Source: Caryophanales bacterium UBA4951 (GTDB lineage: Bacteria; Bacillota_I; Bacilli_A; RFN20; CAG-826). From it: a stretch of DNA of 20,938 nt. Numbering within the stretch: position 1 is the first letter of the stretch; each line of letters starts with the position of its first letter. The translations under genes and the position numbers were made by a program. Location of the stretch: the NCBI GenBank assembly GCA_002397465.1, contig DHAP01000050.1, positions 28,636-49,573 on the forward strand, read 5' to 3'. The notes under the pieces are model-generated. The model was given only the letters and a program-made list of their open reading frames with translations, searched no databases and had not been told where the DNA came from. Of the stretch, positions 7,268 through 14,917 are shown piece after piece.

Positions 7268-7287
7268 GGGTGATTAGCGACTAAAAT
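7259..7287 (+). promoter_or_regulatory. Promoter giving a probably leaderless transcript
   Basis: TTGAAC (7259-7264), a 17-nt spacer and TAAAAT (7282-7287) end only 7 nt before the ATG at 7295. The start of transcription would therefore fall at or next to the start codon. No Shine-Dalgarno sequence lies in the last 20 nt (gcgactaaaatctcaacc), in contrast with most genes of the window. Confidence 0.6.
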
Positions 7288-7294
7288 CTCAACC

Positions 7295-8377
7295 ATGAAT
7301 AGAAAAAACCTCGCTTTTGCCTCTACCCTCGTCTTTGGGGTTGCTTCCTTAAGTGGATGCAGCAAGTCCGTCGAGCAAGTAAACCTTGATTTTGGAAGGC
7401 TTTACGATTCCTCAATCTCCGACGAATCGCTATCGGGCCATGTGACTTCGCTCACCCATTCCACTCTAGAAGGCAAGATCTCAAACGAAGACAGTTTCGT
7501 CCTTCTCATTTGCGACATCGACTCAACATGCACCTGCTTTGCCACCTTCAGGGTCACCCTTATATCTTATTTAAAGAACAAGAACCTCGACCTCTATACC
7601 ATCAAACCCACGGAGTTTGACGGAGGGGCTGAGACCCATGACCTCAAAATATCCGCGGCCGAAGGCTATGAGGACCTCGCAATCTTCTCAAACGGGTCCC
7701 TCAAATATCAAAACCAAAGAAACGGTTCCGACGATTCTTGGAGCAATGATTACTCCACGTTCGCGGATTATCTCAAAGAACGCGTCAGCATACCATCGAT
7801 GCTCAAAATCAGCAAAGACCAGCTAGAGACGTTAGATGATAGTTACGACCACTACGTCATCATCTATTCGCGTGAGAGCTGCCCTGATTGCTCCTATCTC
7901 AGCAAGAACTTCCTCAGAAGCTTCAACAAAGGCGACTGGAACACATCCTTCATCATCGATTGCGATGTCGAAGGCATCCGTTACAAAGACGGGGCTTATG
8001 ATGCTGAGCAATGGAAGGCTTTCAAAGACCAGCACGGCCTTTCAAACGTCAGCAACACCGAGTATGGCTATGACGTCGGATACGTCCCAACCCTTCAGTT
8101 CGTCTCCAATGGAAGCATCGAGGACATGGCGGTCTACTTCAATGACAGCCTGAGTGCGAATAACGATGGGAGTTACAAAGTGAGCATGTCTTATTGGGAT
8201 GGCTCAAGAGAGCATAACTTCTTCTCATCGCTCGCGAATGAGGTGACCACGAACTTCAATGACATCGTCATCACAAGCGACCAAGTCAGCGATGGCAGAT
8301 GGAACAAAGACGCCGCCAGCAAATACCACGACCCCTTGGTCAAAGGGTTCCTCAGTTTCTATCTTTCGAAAGAGTAA
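7295..8377 (+). CDS. Lipoprotein with two thioredoxin-like halves
   Basis: A 360-residue predicted lipoprotein: signal peptide MNRKNLAFASTLVFGVASLS, then lipobox LSGC with lipidated Cys22. The C-terminal half resembles thioredoxin: strand HYVIIYS, active-site-like CPDC (196-199), a helix, strand SFIIDCD, and a cis-proline-like VPT (264-266) before strand LQFV. The N-terminal half repeats the same pattern (FVLLICD, then C79-T-C81, a helix, LDLYTIKP, LAIFSNGSLKY) but has CTC instead of CxxC. It is thus probably an extracytoplasmic thiol-disulfide protein, with one canonical redox pair and one degenerate site. Function and partner are unknown; no DsbB/CcdA-like membrane partner lies nearby. It is monocistronic, divergent from pot and closed by a bidirectional terminator. 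Confidence 0.8.
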   Translation: MNRKNLAFASTLVFGVASLSGCSKSVEQVNLDFGRLYDSSISDESLSGHVTSLTHSTLEGKISNEDSFVLLICDIDSTCTCFATFRVTLISYLKNKNLDLYTIKPTEFDGGAETHDLKISAAEGYEDLAIFSNGSLKYQNQRNGSDDSWSNDYSTFADYLKERVSIPSMLKISKDQLETLDDSYDHYVIIYSRESCPDCSYLSKNFLRSFNKGDWNTSFIIDCDVEGIRYKDGAYDAEQWKAFKDQHGLSNVSNTEYGYDVGYVPTLQFVSNGSIEDMAVYFNDSLSANNDGSYKVSMSYWDGSREHNFFSSLANEVTTNFNDIVITSDQVSDGRWNKDAASKYHDPLVKGFLSFYLSKE

Positions 8378-8381
8378 ACGA

Positions 8382-8415
8382 AAAGCGGGCTTCCTATCGA
8401 CTAGGCGCCCGCTTT
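8382..8415. terminator. Bidirectional terminator between the lipoprotein gene and ldh
   Basis: A 9-bp stem AAAGCGGGC/GCCCGCTTT encloses a loop with a further small CCTA/TAGG stem. TAATTTTAT follows on the plus strand and TCGTTT on the minus strand. The two genes converge here, with stops at 8377 and 8420, so it serves both. Confidence 0.85.
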
Positions 8416-8419
8416 AATT

Positions 8420-9379
8420 TTATAAAGGCAGATCCTTGAGTTTTTCTTTGAGGGCCAATCCCGATGTGATGATGGCCTCTTTTTCCTCTTCGGAATAGTT
8501 CGGCCTCAATATCTTGCTGAGGCCTTTGGAATTGACGACGCAAGGCAAAGACATATAAACGTCCTTGAGCGAGCCGTCAAACTCGCTTTCGAGGTAACTT
8601 GAGACGGTGAGGACGCTGTTCTCGTCGTTGAGGATGGCGCTCACGATCCTTGAGACGGCCAAAGCCACGGCGTAGAACGTCGCGCCTTTCTTCTCGATGA
8701 TCTGATAGGCGGCGTTTTTGACTTTGTCGTGCAGCTCATGAAGACGCTGCATGTTCCTTCCCTTGCACTTGCCGCATTTTGAGCAGTAATCGATCAAGGA
8801 AAGCCCGCCGACGGAAGTCGAACTCCAGACGGCGACCTCGCTGTCGCCATGCTCGCCAACGACGAAGGTATGGACGCTACGTGGGTCGATGTGGGTGTCT
8901 TCGCTGATCGCGGTCTTTAATCTTGAGGTATCAAGGACGGTTCCGCTGCCGATGACCCTATTGGCAGGGATCCCGAGTTTCTTATAGGTGAAGTAAGTCA
9001 ATATATCGACAGGGTTCGATACCACCAAAACGATGGTGTCCTCTTCTATATATGGCTTTATCGAGGTGATGATGGAAGTGAAGATCGAAGCGTTCTTGTT
9101 AAGAAGGTCCAACCTCGTCTCCCCGACTTTTTGGGCGGCTCCGGCCGTGATGATGATTATGTGCGAGTCTTTGCAGGCCTCGTAATCGCCGGCGTAAATG
9201 ATTTTCGGGACTGAGAGAAAACTCATCCCGTCCGCCATGTCGAGGGCGTCCCCCTCGGCTTTGTTCTTGTTGACGTCGACGATGGCGATCTCATTGACCG
9301 CGTGGCCGAGCATCAAGGTGTAGGCGATGCTGCTTCCGACTGCCCCATCGCCAATGATGGCAACTTTTCTTGTTTGCAT
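8420..9379 (-). CDS. ldh: L-lactate dehydrogenase
   Basis: A 319-residue NAD-dependent LDH that reduces pyruvate to L-lactate and regenerates NAD+. The dinucleotide motif is GDGAVGSS (10-17). The substrate loop AAQKVGETR (81-89) has Gln83, which favours lactate over malate (malate enzymes have Arg there), and Arg89. SNPVD (121-125) and the catalytic His177 in GEHGDS (175-180) are present. An unusual cysteine cluster CSKCGKC (Cys199, 202, 205) follows shortly after the catalytic His. Excellent ribosome binding site AAAGGAGG, 8 nt from the ATG. It stands behind the rubredoxin-like gene, but a terminator-like hairpin separates them and I see no convincing promoter in the 36 nt in between; read-through or a promoter within the upstream gene is likely. 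Confidence 0.95.
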   Translation of the reverse strand: MQTRKVAIIGDGAVGSSIAYTLMLGHAVNEIAIVDVNKNKAEGDALDMADGMSFLSVPKIIYAGDYEACKDSHIIIITAGAAQKVGETRLDLLNKNASIFTSIITSIKPYIEEDTIVLVVSNPVDILTYFTYKKLGIPANRVIGSGTVLDTSRLKTAISEDTHIDPRSVHTFVVGEHGDSEVAVWSSTSVGGLSLIDYCSKCGKCKGRNMQRLHELHDKVKNAAYQIIEKKGATFYAVALAVSRIVSAILNDENSVLTVSSYLESEFDGSLKDVYMSLPCVVNSKGLSKILRPNYSEEEKEAIITSGLALKEKLKDLPL

Positions 9380-9415
9380 CTAAAAATCCTCCTTTCAAAG
9401 GATAAGAAAAAGAAA

Positions 9416-9435
9416 AAGGCCCATGGTAGGGCCTT
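9416..9435 (-). terminator. Terminator or attenuator between the rubredoxin-like gene and ldh
   Basis: AAGGCCC and GGGCCTT form a 7-bp GC-rich stem with a 6-nt loop on the minus strand, followed by TTTCTTTTTCTT. It starts about 5 nt after the stop of the small gene and lies only about 37 nt ahead of the ldh start codon, so it could limit how much transcription reaches ldh. Confidence 0.8.
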
Positions 9436-9440
9436 ATTGG

Positions 9441-9590
9441 CTATTTGACTTCGATGTCATTCCCGTCATCATCGACAGGGACAAGCATATCAGAAGGCGC
9501 TCCGCAGACTGGGCAGCTGCCATCCGGATTTGGGACGACGATGGCGCCACAGACGGTGCAACGATACTTTTGGACTTTGTTTTCGGACAT
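9441..9590 (-). CDS. Small rubredoxin-like zinc/iron ribbon protein
   Basis: A 49-residue protein with four cysteines in two knuckles (Cys11, Cys14 in CTVCG; Cys26, Cys29 in CPVCG), 11 residues apart. This spacing resembles the rubredoxin-like domain at the end of rubrerythrins rather than full rubredoxin, where it is much longer. It probably binds Fe or Zn and might carry electrons, but a structural zinc role cannot be excluded. The C-terminus is acidic. The ATG at 9590 is chosen because GGAGG lies 8 nt upstream; a longer reading would begin with TTG and run across the promoter. The nearby ldh suggests a redox context, by position only. Confidence 0.8.
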   Translation of the reverse strand: MSENKVQKYRCTVCGAIVVPNPDGSCPVCGAPSDMLVPVDDDGNDIEVK

Positions 9591-9611
9591 GGTTTTATCC
9601 TCCATGGCTCT

Positions 9612-9639
9612 ATTATAAAGTGAGCAGGCCAAAAGGCAA
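9612..9639 (-). promoter_or_regulatory. Promoter of the rubredoxin-like gene (possibly also ldh)
   Basis: On the minus strand TTGCCT (9634-9639), a 16-nt spacer and consensus TATAAT (9612-9617). The -35 is identical to that of the tRNA-Cys promoter. The start would be near 9605, about 15 nt before the ATG and just ahead of the GGAGG site. Confidence 0.7.
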
Positions 9640-9662
9640 ATGGAACGCTTAGAATTACCGGT

Positions 9663-12188
9663 TTACTCTACGCTCTTGAGGCTTTCGACCATCTTGACCT
9701 GGCCGCTTCTATATGACAGGAAGGAGTTGACGACAAAGGCCACGACGAAAGTAAGAAGGAACGAATAGACGTAGCTAAGCGGAGAAATATGGAAGATATA
9801 CTCGACCAAATCGACGATGTTGAGTTTCAAGACGCCAAGCATGAACGGGTAGCCTAATAACATTCCCACGAGAACGCCCAGGAAAGTCAGGGTCATGGTC
9901 TCCCATAATAATGAGGAAGCGATCTCTTTTTTCGAGAAGCCCAAGACCTTCAAGGTGGCGATGTCCCTCGTCCTCTCCCTGAAGTTCAGCAAGGCCAGAT
10001 TGTAGAGGACCACCACCGCCAAGATGATGGCGAAGACCTTGACCGCGTTCGTCATGATGAGAACGCCCGACATGACATCGTTGATCTGACCTCTCCAATC
10101 GCTTTGGGTGTCCGCCTCGATGACATAAGAAAGGGACTTGCACTTCTCTTTGACGTCCGGGATCTTGCTTTCATCCTGGCAATCGATGTAGACGCCTTGG
10201 AAAGTGACCTCCCCAAAGCTGGACAGAATCGGGCTGGAGGCATGGACCATGACCCCGTTGAAGATAAAGGCTTCGTAGACGGTATCGACGATTCCGGTGA
10301 AATATGATGAGCCATAAGAAAACGTCACGGAATCCCCGACGCCGAGAGATAAGGCATTAGCCACCTTGCTCGATATGGCGACCTTGTCCATGGAGAAGTC
10401 CACCTTCATATGGGAGTCCTCGTCGTTCCCCAATATATAGATATAGGAACTGCAGGTGGCCGCGTCGTTACTTGAAGAGGGCGAGATGACGCTCATGGAA
10501 CGGGTGAGAGGCTCGTAAGATGTAATGCCATCTATGTCGAGGTCATTCTTGAGTTTGCTTCTAGTTTGAGGCGAAGAGAAAGTCAAAGAGATATTGGCGT
10601 TGTTCCCTAGGTCCATGTCATGGTCGATATCGTAATTGATCGTGTCTTCGATGCCAAAACCGCACACGAGCAAGGCCGTGCATCCCCCAACCCCGGCGAT
10701 GACCATGAAGCTCTTGACGAGGTTCATCCTGATGTTTCTGAAAGCCATCTTCAAAGAGAGGAAACGGACGCTGTTGTTCTTTTTGTTCAAGAGGCTCTCA
10801 TGGGCTTTGATCTTCGGCGCGGCCGGACGCATGCTCTCAGCCGGGTTGAGCTTGATTTCTTTTCGGCACACCAAATAAGTGACCAAGCAGCTCACCAAAA
10901 GGAAGCCCACCGCGGTCAGGATTCCATAAAGAACCGGGAAAACGTAAGTCCTGGCTGGCAAAGTGTAGAGGATGTCGTACTTTTGGCCAAGGATATACGG
11001 AATCAGCAGAGGACCGATGATCTCGCCTAAGACTATGCCTATGCCCACGATGGTGCCGGTAAGGCTCATATAATGGGCCATGATGGCTCCATTCGAGATG
11101 CCTAAAGCCTTCATCGTGCCTATCTGGGTCCTCTCTTTGAGAATGACCTGCGAGATGGTCGTGAGAATCACAAGAACCGCCACGAAGAAGAAGACGAAAG
11201 GAAACAAAAACGTGAACTGTCGGGCTTGGACGACGTCATTATGCATCGTGGTGACGAAAGCCATGGTCGAACGGTCGGCGCTGTTGGCGAGGTTGTTTGA
11301 GTCTTTCTCTGAGAAATATTCCTCGATCTTGTCTTTGTAATAATCGCTCTTGGAATGGTCCTTTAAGGAGACGAGATATTGGTTGGGTTTGGCGAATGTT
11401 CCTTCCATCGACGTGGTACCATCGCCCCAGTTCAAAGAAGAGGTCGAAAAATACTGGAAGATCATGTCGACGGCCGGAGAGGTGAAGTTCTCTTCTAAAA
11501 TGGACTTGATTTGGTTTTTGAAGGTCGCGTCATCGACAAGGATCGTCGAGCTGTTGTAGGCGGCCTTGGTGACATTCTCCGGATAATACATGATCCCAGT
11601 GATCGTGTAAGTCAGTTTAATCGATGAGTCTTTGAAGATGTTATGGCCACCGCTCTTGACGAAAAGGCTCAGCATGTTCGCGATGTCTGAGGATATATAG
11701 CTAGAAAGATCGTAATCAACGTCTAGACTTTTCCCGATTTCGAAAGCCTCCGAGCTCTCGCCGGTCCCATGGGCCAACGCGGTGTCCACATAGACGAAAG
11801 TCGTATCGCTTTCTATCGATCCTTCCTCTAGCTCATACGGCTTAGAGATGCTTGGCATCGTCGGGCTTATCGCTGAATAGACGGTGTTTCTGGATATTCG
11901 CCCAGGGGCCTCGAACCTTCCTTCGACTGAGCCATCATCCCCGATGATTGAGGATATCGACTCAATGTCTTTTGAATCATAGGCGGACGTCGTGAGCCAC
12001 AAGTCGGCCATGTTGCCTTCGTCATAGGCTTTGTCGACCCTGTTTTCGATGGACTCGGCGTTGGCCAATAGACCAACGAAAAGCGTGACGGCCACGCCGC
12101 CGATTAAAATGACCGCGAGGAATTGGCTCCAATGGCTCTTGATTTCCCGGCGGCTCATCTTGCTAAGATAATAGAAAGAGGATTTCAC
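9663..12188 (-). CDS. FtsX/MacB-type ABC transporter permease
   Basis: A large permease of 841 residues with the duplicated FtsX layout. There is one membrane helix near the N-terminus (about 23-43), a long extracellular domain (about 45-320), three helices (about 326-349, 374-398, 418-441), a second half starting with a helix (about 493-511), a second extracellular domain, and three final helices (about 716-735, 763-785, 803-823). The conserved cytoplasmic loop recurs in both halves (RTQIGTMKALGIS and RTRDIATLKVLGFS). Family members do mechanical work on lipoproteins, peptides or the envelope, or expel antimicrobials; the substrate here is unknown. The start is GTG, sharing GTGA with the upstream ATPase stop. 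It lacks a clear terminator before the rubredoxin-like gene. Confidence 0.9.
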   Translation of the reverse strand: MKSSFYYLSKMSRREIKSHWSQFLAVILIGGVAVTLFVGLLANAESIENRVDKAYDEGNMADLWLTTSAYDSKDIESISSIIGDDGSVEGRFEAPGRISRNTVYSAISPTMPSISKPYELEEGSIESDTTFVYVDTALAHGTGESSEAFEIGKSLDVDYDLSSYISSDIANMLSLFVKSGGHNIFKDSSIKLTYTITGIMYYPENVTKAAYNSSTILVDDATFKNQIKSILEENFTSPAVDMIFQYFSTSSLNWGDGTTSMEGTFAKPNQYLVSLKDHSKSDYYKDKIEEYFSEKDSNNLANSADRSTMAFVTTMHNDVVQARQFTFLFPFVFFFVAVLVILTTISQVILKERTQIGTMKALGISNGAIMAHYMSLTGTIVGIGIVLGEIIGPLLIPYILGQKYDILYTLPARTYVFPVLYGILTAVGFLLVSCLVTYLVCRKEIKLNPAESMRPAAPKIKAHESLLNKKNNSVRFLSLKMAFRNIRMNLVKSFMVIAGVGGCTALLVCGFGIEDTINYDIDHDMDLGNNANISLTFSSPQTRSKLKNDLDIDGITSYEPLTRSMSVISPSSSNDAATCSSYIYILGNDEDSHMKVDFSMDKVAISSKVANALSLGVGDSVTFSYGSSYFTGIVDTVYEAFIFNGVMVHASSPILSSFGEVTFQGVYIDCQDESKIPDVKEKCKSLSYVIEADTQSDWRGQINDVMSGVLIMTNAVKVFAIILAVVVLYNLALLNFRERTRDIATLKVLGFSKKEIASSLLWETMTLTFLGVLVGMLLGYPFMLGVLKLNIVDLVEYIFHISPLSYVYSFLLTFVVAFVVNSFLSYRSGQVKMVESLKSVE

Positions 12189-12889
12189 CAGGCGATCTCC
12201 TCAGGCTTTTTCCTGTTTTCGACGACCTCGTTGCTCACGATCTTGCCATCGCTTATCCTAATGAGCCTTTCGGCGCATTGGCTGATTTTGGAGTTATGGG
12301 TGACGATGATGACGGTTTTCTTATAATTCGCGGCCACATCGTACAGGAGTTTGATGATTGAGGCCCCGGTGTGGCTGTCCAAAGCGCCGGTTGGCTCATC
12401 GCAAAGAAGCAGAGTCGGGTTCTTGACGATGGCCCTTGCGATGGCGACGCGCTGCTGCTCGCCGCCTGAAAGCTGAGATGGGAAATTGTTCTCCCTTTTC
12501 TCGAGCCCGACGTTCTTCAAAACCTCTTTGCTGTCTAGTGGCGAATCAGCGACGCTGGCGGCGAGTTCGACGTTTTCCAGAGCCGTGAGATTCGGCATCA
12601 GGTTGTAGAATTGGAAAACGAAGCCAACGTCTTTTCTCCTAAAATCCTGAAGTTCTTTCGGATTTTCTTTGGCAACGTCTTTGTTGGCGACGAGATACGA
12701 TCCCGAAGTGGCGTTGTCCATTCCGCCAAGTATGTTGAGCAAGGTGCTTTTCCCGGCGCCTGAGGCACCCAAAATAACGACGAATTCGCCAGGGTTGAGG
12801 CTAAAGGAAACAGAATCGAGGGCCCTCACCTCGTTATCGAGCCCGGGATTGTATATTTTCGAAAGTTCGTTGACGATGATTTGATCCAT
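12185..12889 (-). CDS. ABC transporter ATPase (LolD/MacB type)
   Basis: A 234-residue ATPase that drives the adjacent FtsX-type permease. Walker A GASGAGKST (41-49), Q-loop Gln93, signature LSGGEQQ (140-146), Walker B LLLCDE (160-165), D-loop GALD and switch His198 (VTHNS) are all intact. Length and motifs match the MacB/LolD/BceA class. The stop overlaps the permease start by 4 nt, so the two are co-translated. No two-component genes stand beside it, which makes a classical BceAB resistance module less evident. The start codon lacks a good Shine-Dalgarno sequence (see the promoter entry). Confidence 0.93.
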   Translation of the reverse strand: MDQIIVNELSKIYNPGLDNEVRALDSVSFSLNPGEFVVILGASGAGKSTLLNILGGMDNATSGSYLVANKDVAKENPKELQDFRRKDVGFVFQFYNLMPNLTALENVELAASVADSPLDSKEVLKNVGLEKRENNFPSQLSGGEQQRVAIARAIVKNPTLLLCDEPTGALDSHTGASIIKLLYDVAANYKKTVIIVTHNSKISQCAERLIRISDGKIVSNEVVENRKKPEEIAW

Positions 12890-12892
12890 GAG

Positions 12893-12924
12893 GCTACTTT
12901 AGTAGCAATTCAATCATCACTCAA
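12893..12924 (-). promoter_or_regulatory. Promoter of the ABC system with a palindrome over its -10
   Basis: On the minus strand TTGAGT (12919-12924), a 17-nt spacer and TAAAGT (12896-12901) end 6 nt before the ATG, so the mRNA may be leaderless. The perfect palindrome GCTAC-TTTA-GTAGC (12893-12906) covers the -10 hexamer and is placed like a repressor operator. The hexamers are only moderate matches (4 of 6 each), so this is tentative. Confidence 0.4.
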
Positions 12925-12948
12925 CGTTTTTTTGTTCAAAAATGGCGT

Positions 12949-12967
12949 CAACAACCGCACGTTGTCG
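12949..12967 (-). terminator. Probable terminator after the beta-helix lipoprotein genes
   Basis: On the minus strand CGACAAC and GTTGTTG pair (one G-U) around the loop GTGCG. A run of five T follows, but only after ACGCCA. The distance to the T-run weakens the call. If it fails, the ABC system would be transcribed together with the lipoprotein pair. Confidence 0.4.
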
Positions 12968-12978
12968 AAACAATCGAT

Positions 12979-14895
12979 TTATCTACCACCGCCATGTCCG
13001 CCGCCACCCGTTCCGCCGGTTCCTGGGCCGGTTTGTGAGTTGCCGCCGATATGGCAGTTGGCAGATGCTGAGAAAGTCCCGCTCGTCCCAAAGCTTGTGT
13101 AAGTCGGAGATGTCACTTTGTAGAAACATCCCTCTTCAAAGATTGTCTCGCTGACGCTGACGGAACTGGCGTATCCGATGTCATAGGCGCTTGCGCCATA
13201 TGAGGAAAAGGAGCTGGTGACGGTGCTGAGATTGCGGTTGATCTTCGTGGCCAAGTAAGAATCACCGACTTTGAAGACGAGGTAGTTGCCGCTACTGACG
13301 CTGGTGCAGGAAGAAAGGACGACGCTGTTTTGGGTCCCGGTGACCGACTCGGTCATGCCCGTGATCCCATAGGCCACCACATCCCCGCCGTTGATCGTGA
13401 GATTGTAGCCATCCCCTGAGTCCAGAGGGCTGTTGCCGCCGCTAGAAGGCGCGGCCACGATGACGGTTCCGCCTGAGATGACGAAATACCCGTTTGAATC
13501 CATCCCATCCCCGCCGGCATTCACATAGTGGCTGCCGCCGTTGATGTTTATTTTGCAGTTACTTGAAGATTGAGACGAGGTGCCCCCGGCGCTCCAGCCA
13601 TCATCATTGGCAGTGACGATCGTCGTCCCGCCATTCGCGATTATCTGATGGGCCGCGATTCCTTCATACGAAGAGTTGATGACGTAGCGGCCACCGTTGG
13701 TGGTGACGCTGCTCTCGCCTTTAAGCCCTTGGCAGCCATCGCTGGTGCCGCTGGTCAATGAATAAGTGCCGCCATTGAGGATAAGGGCGTTCGAAGAGGA
13801 ATGAATGCAATCGTCTTTCTTCGACGTTATCGAGAAATTGCCTCCCGCCACCGTGATATCCCCAACCGCGCTGACGCCTTTTCCAGCCGTTGAGCTGATC
13901 GTCCCGTTCCCGCCGACAAGATATGCGTAAGCCTCGCTTGAGATGGCGTTGCCTAAACTAGATAAGACATAGGCTCCGTCCTTGATTTCAATGCCGGCGA
14001 TGTCATCATCGGTCTCGGTGTTGCCGTAAACCGGAGTGGCGACGCTATAAGTGGCGTCATCGACTCGTATGCAATGGTTGTCCGTCCCAGTGGAAGTCAA
14101 AGTGAAAGATCCTTGGTCTTCATAACCGCCCAAAACGACGGCCTCATGGGCTTTTATGGCGTTGTTCGGAGCGCTGACAGAGCAAGTGGCCTTCGCAGCC
14201 TTGACCTTGGTGTCGCTCGCTAAACCGTTATTGAACGTGGAGGTGACTTTTAGAGAGCCACTTCCTTTTATTCTCAGGAGTTTGTTTGAGAAAATGGCCG
14301 CGCTATCATCGCCGACCGTGCTTGAAGAGGCGCGTGAATCCACGATGACGTTCGTCGACCCGCTGGCGCATTTGATATGGAGTTTGCTGCTACTAGAAGA
14401 GTAAATTGGTCCTAGGGCGACAGTGACGTTTGAAACAACGACGCTCGCATTGCCTTTTGAGGTGATCGAGGCTCCGTTAAGAACCAATTCAACCGTGTCA
14501 TTGTCATCATCGATTTTGCTGGCGTTCACATAGATGCTGCCATTGCTCAAAGAGCCGGAAATCACATAAGTGCCCAATGATGAGATCGTTATGAGATTGT
14601 TGGCGTTATCAATGCTGACTCCGCTTCCGCTACTATTCGAGGCGCCATCGCTGAGACTGATTGAGACATCGCCTTCTTCGCTCGTGTAATCGCCCGAAGT
14701 GACGCTATCGCCAGCTGAAGTGTACGGTACGTCATTCGTAGAGTCGGTGGCGGTCGAGTCATATGAAGATGGTGAGGAAGAACCACCATCAACGCTGCTT
14801 CCGCCAGTCAAAGAGCAGGATGAAAGGAAGACTCCAGAGACGACTAATAAAGGCACTAATTGCCTTAAAATCCCCTTATTGTTAGTGTTATTCAT
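12979..14895 (-). CDS. Cthe_2159-family (DUF4353) carbohydrate-binding beta-helix lipoprotein
   Basis: A 638-residue predicted lipoprotein with lipobox LSSC (Cys27) followed by a Ser/Gly/Asp-rich linker to about residue 95. The body resembles the Cthe_2159 family, a right-handed parallel beta-helix that binds acidic polysaccharide such as polygalacturonate. It has an ISSLGTYVISGSLSNGSIYV-type entry, then many rungs with NGG turns (for instance ILNGGTYSLTSG, NGGRYVINSS, ININGGSHYV, TINGGDVVAYG). The tail is almost pure glycine with His and Arg (about 615-638). Expected at the cell surface, bound to polysaccharide; the actual ligand is unknown. AAGGGGAT lies 7 nt before the ATG. It is 22 nt behind a shorter paralogue and surely in the same operon. 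Confidence 0.85.
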   Translation of the reverse strand: MNNTNNKGILRQLVPLLVVSGVFLSSCSLTGGSSVDGGSSSPSSYDSTATDSTNDVPYTSAGDSVTSGDYTSEEGDVSISLSDGASNSSGSGVSIDNANNLITISSLGTYVISGSLSNGSIYVNASKIDDDNDTVELVLNGASITSKGNASVVVSNVTVALGPIYSSSSSKLHIKCASGSTNVIVDSRASSSTVGDDSAAIFSNKLLRIKGSGSLKVTSTFNNGLASDTKVKAAKATCSVSAPNNAIKAHEAVVLGGYEDQGSFTLTSTGTDNHCIRVDDATYSVATPVYGNTETDDDIAGIEIKDGAYVLSSLGNAISSEAYAYLVGGNGTISSTAGKGVSAVGDITVAGGNFSITSKKDDCIHSSSNALILNGGTYSLTSGTSDGCQGLKGESSVTTNGGRYVINSSYEGIAAHQIIANGGTTIVTANDDGWSAGGTSSQSSSNCKININGGSHYVNAGGDGMDSNGYFVISGGTVIVAAPSSGGNSPLDSGDGYNLTINGGDVVAYGITGMTESVTGTQNSVVLSSCTSVSSGNYLVFKVGDSYLATKINRNLSTVTSSFSSYGASAYDIGYASSVSVSETIFEEGCFYKVTSPTYTSFGTSGTFSASANCHIGGNSQTGPGTGGTGGGGHGGGR

Positions 14896-14917
14896 TGTAA
14901 AATCCCCTTATCTTGTT

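Larger units (their letters stand above)
6995..7294. other. Divergent control region between potA and the thioredoxin-like lipoprotein gene
   Basis: About 300 bp without a gene. On the minus side is the pot leader with a bulged hairpin (7036-7052) and a weak candidate promoter. The centre holds a direct repeat ATCGGC-tat-ATCGGC (7169-7183) and a strongly T-rich stretch with successive T-tracts (7195-7199, 7201-7206, 7208-7214, 7220-7224, 7245-7250), which would read as A-tracts on the minus strand and may bend DNA or act as an UP element. The right end carries the promoter and palindrome of the plus-strand gene. No riboswitch fold was recognised. Confidence 0.6.
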
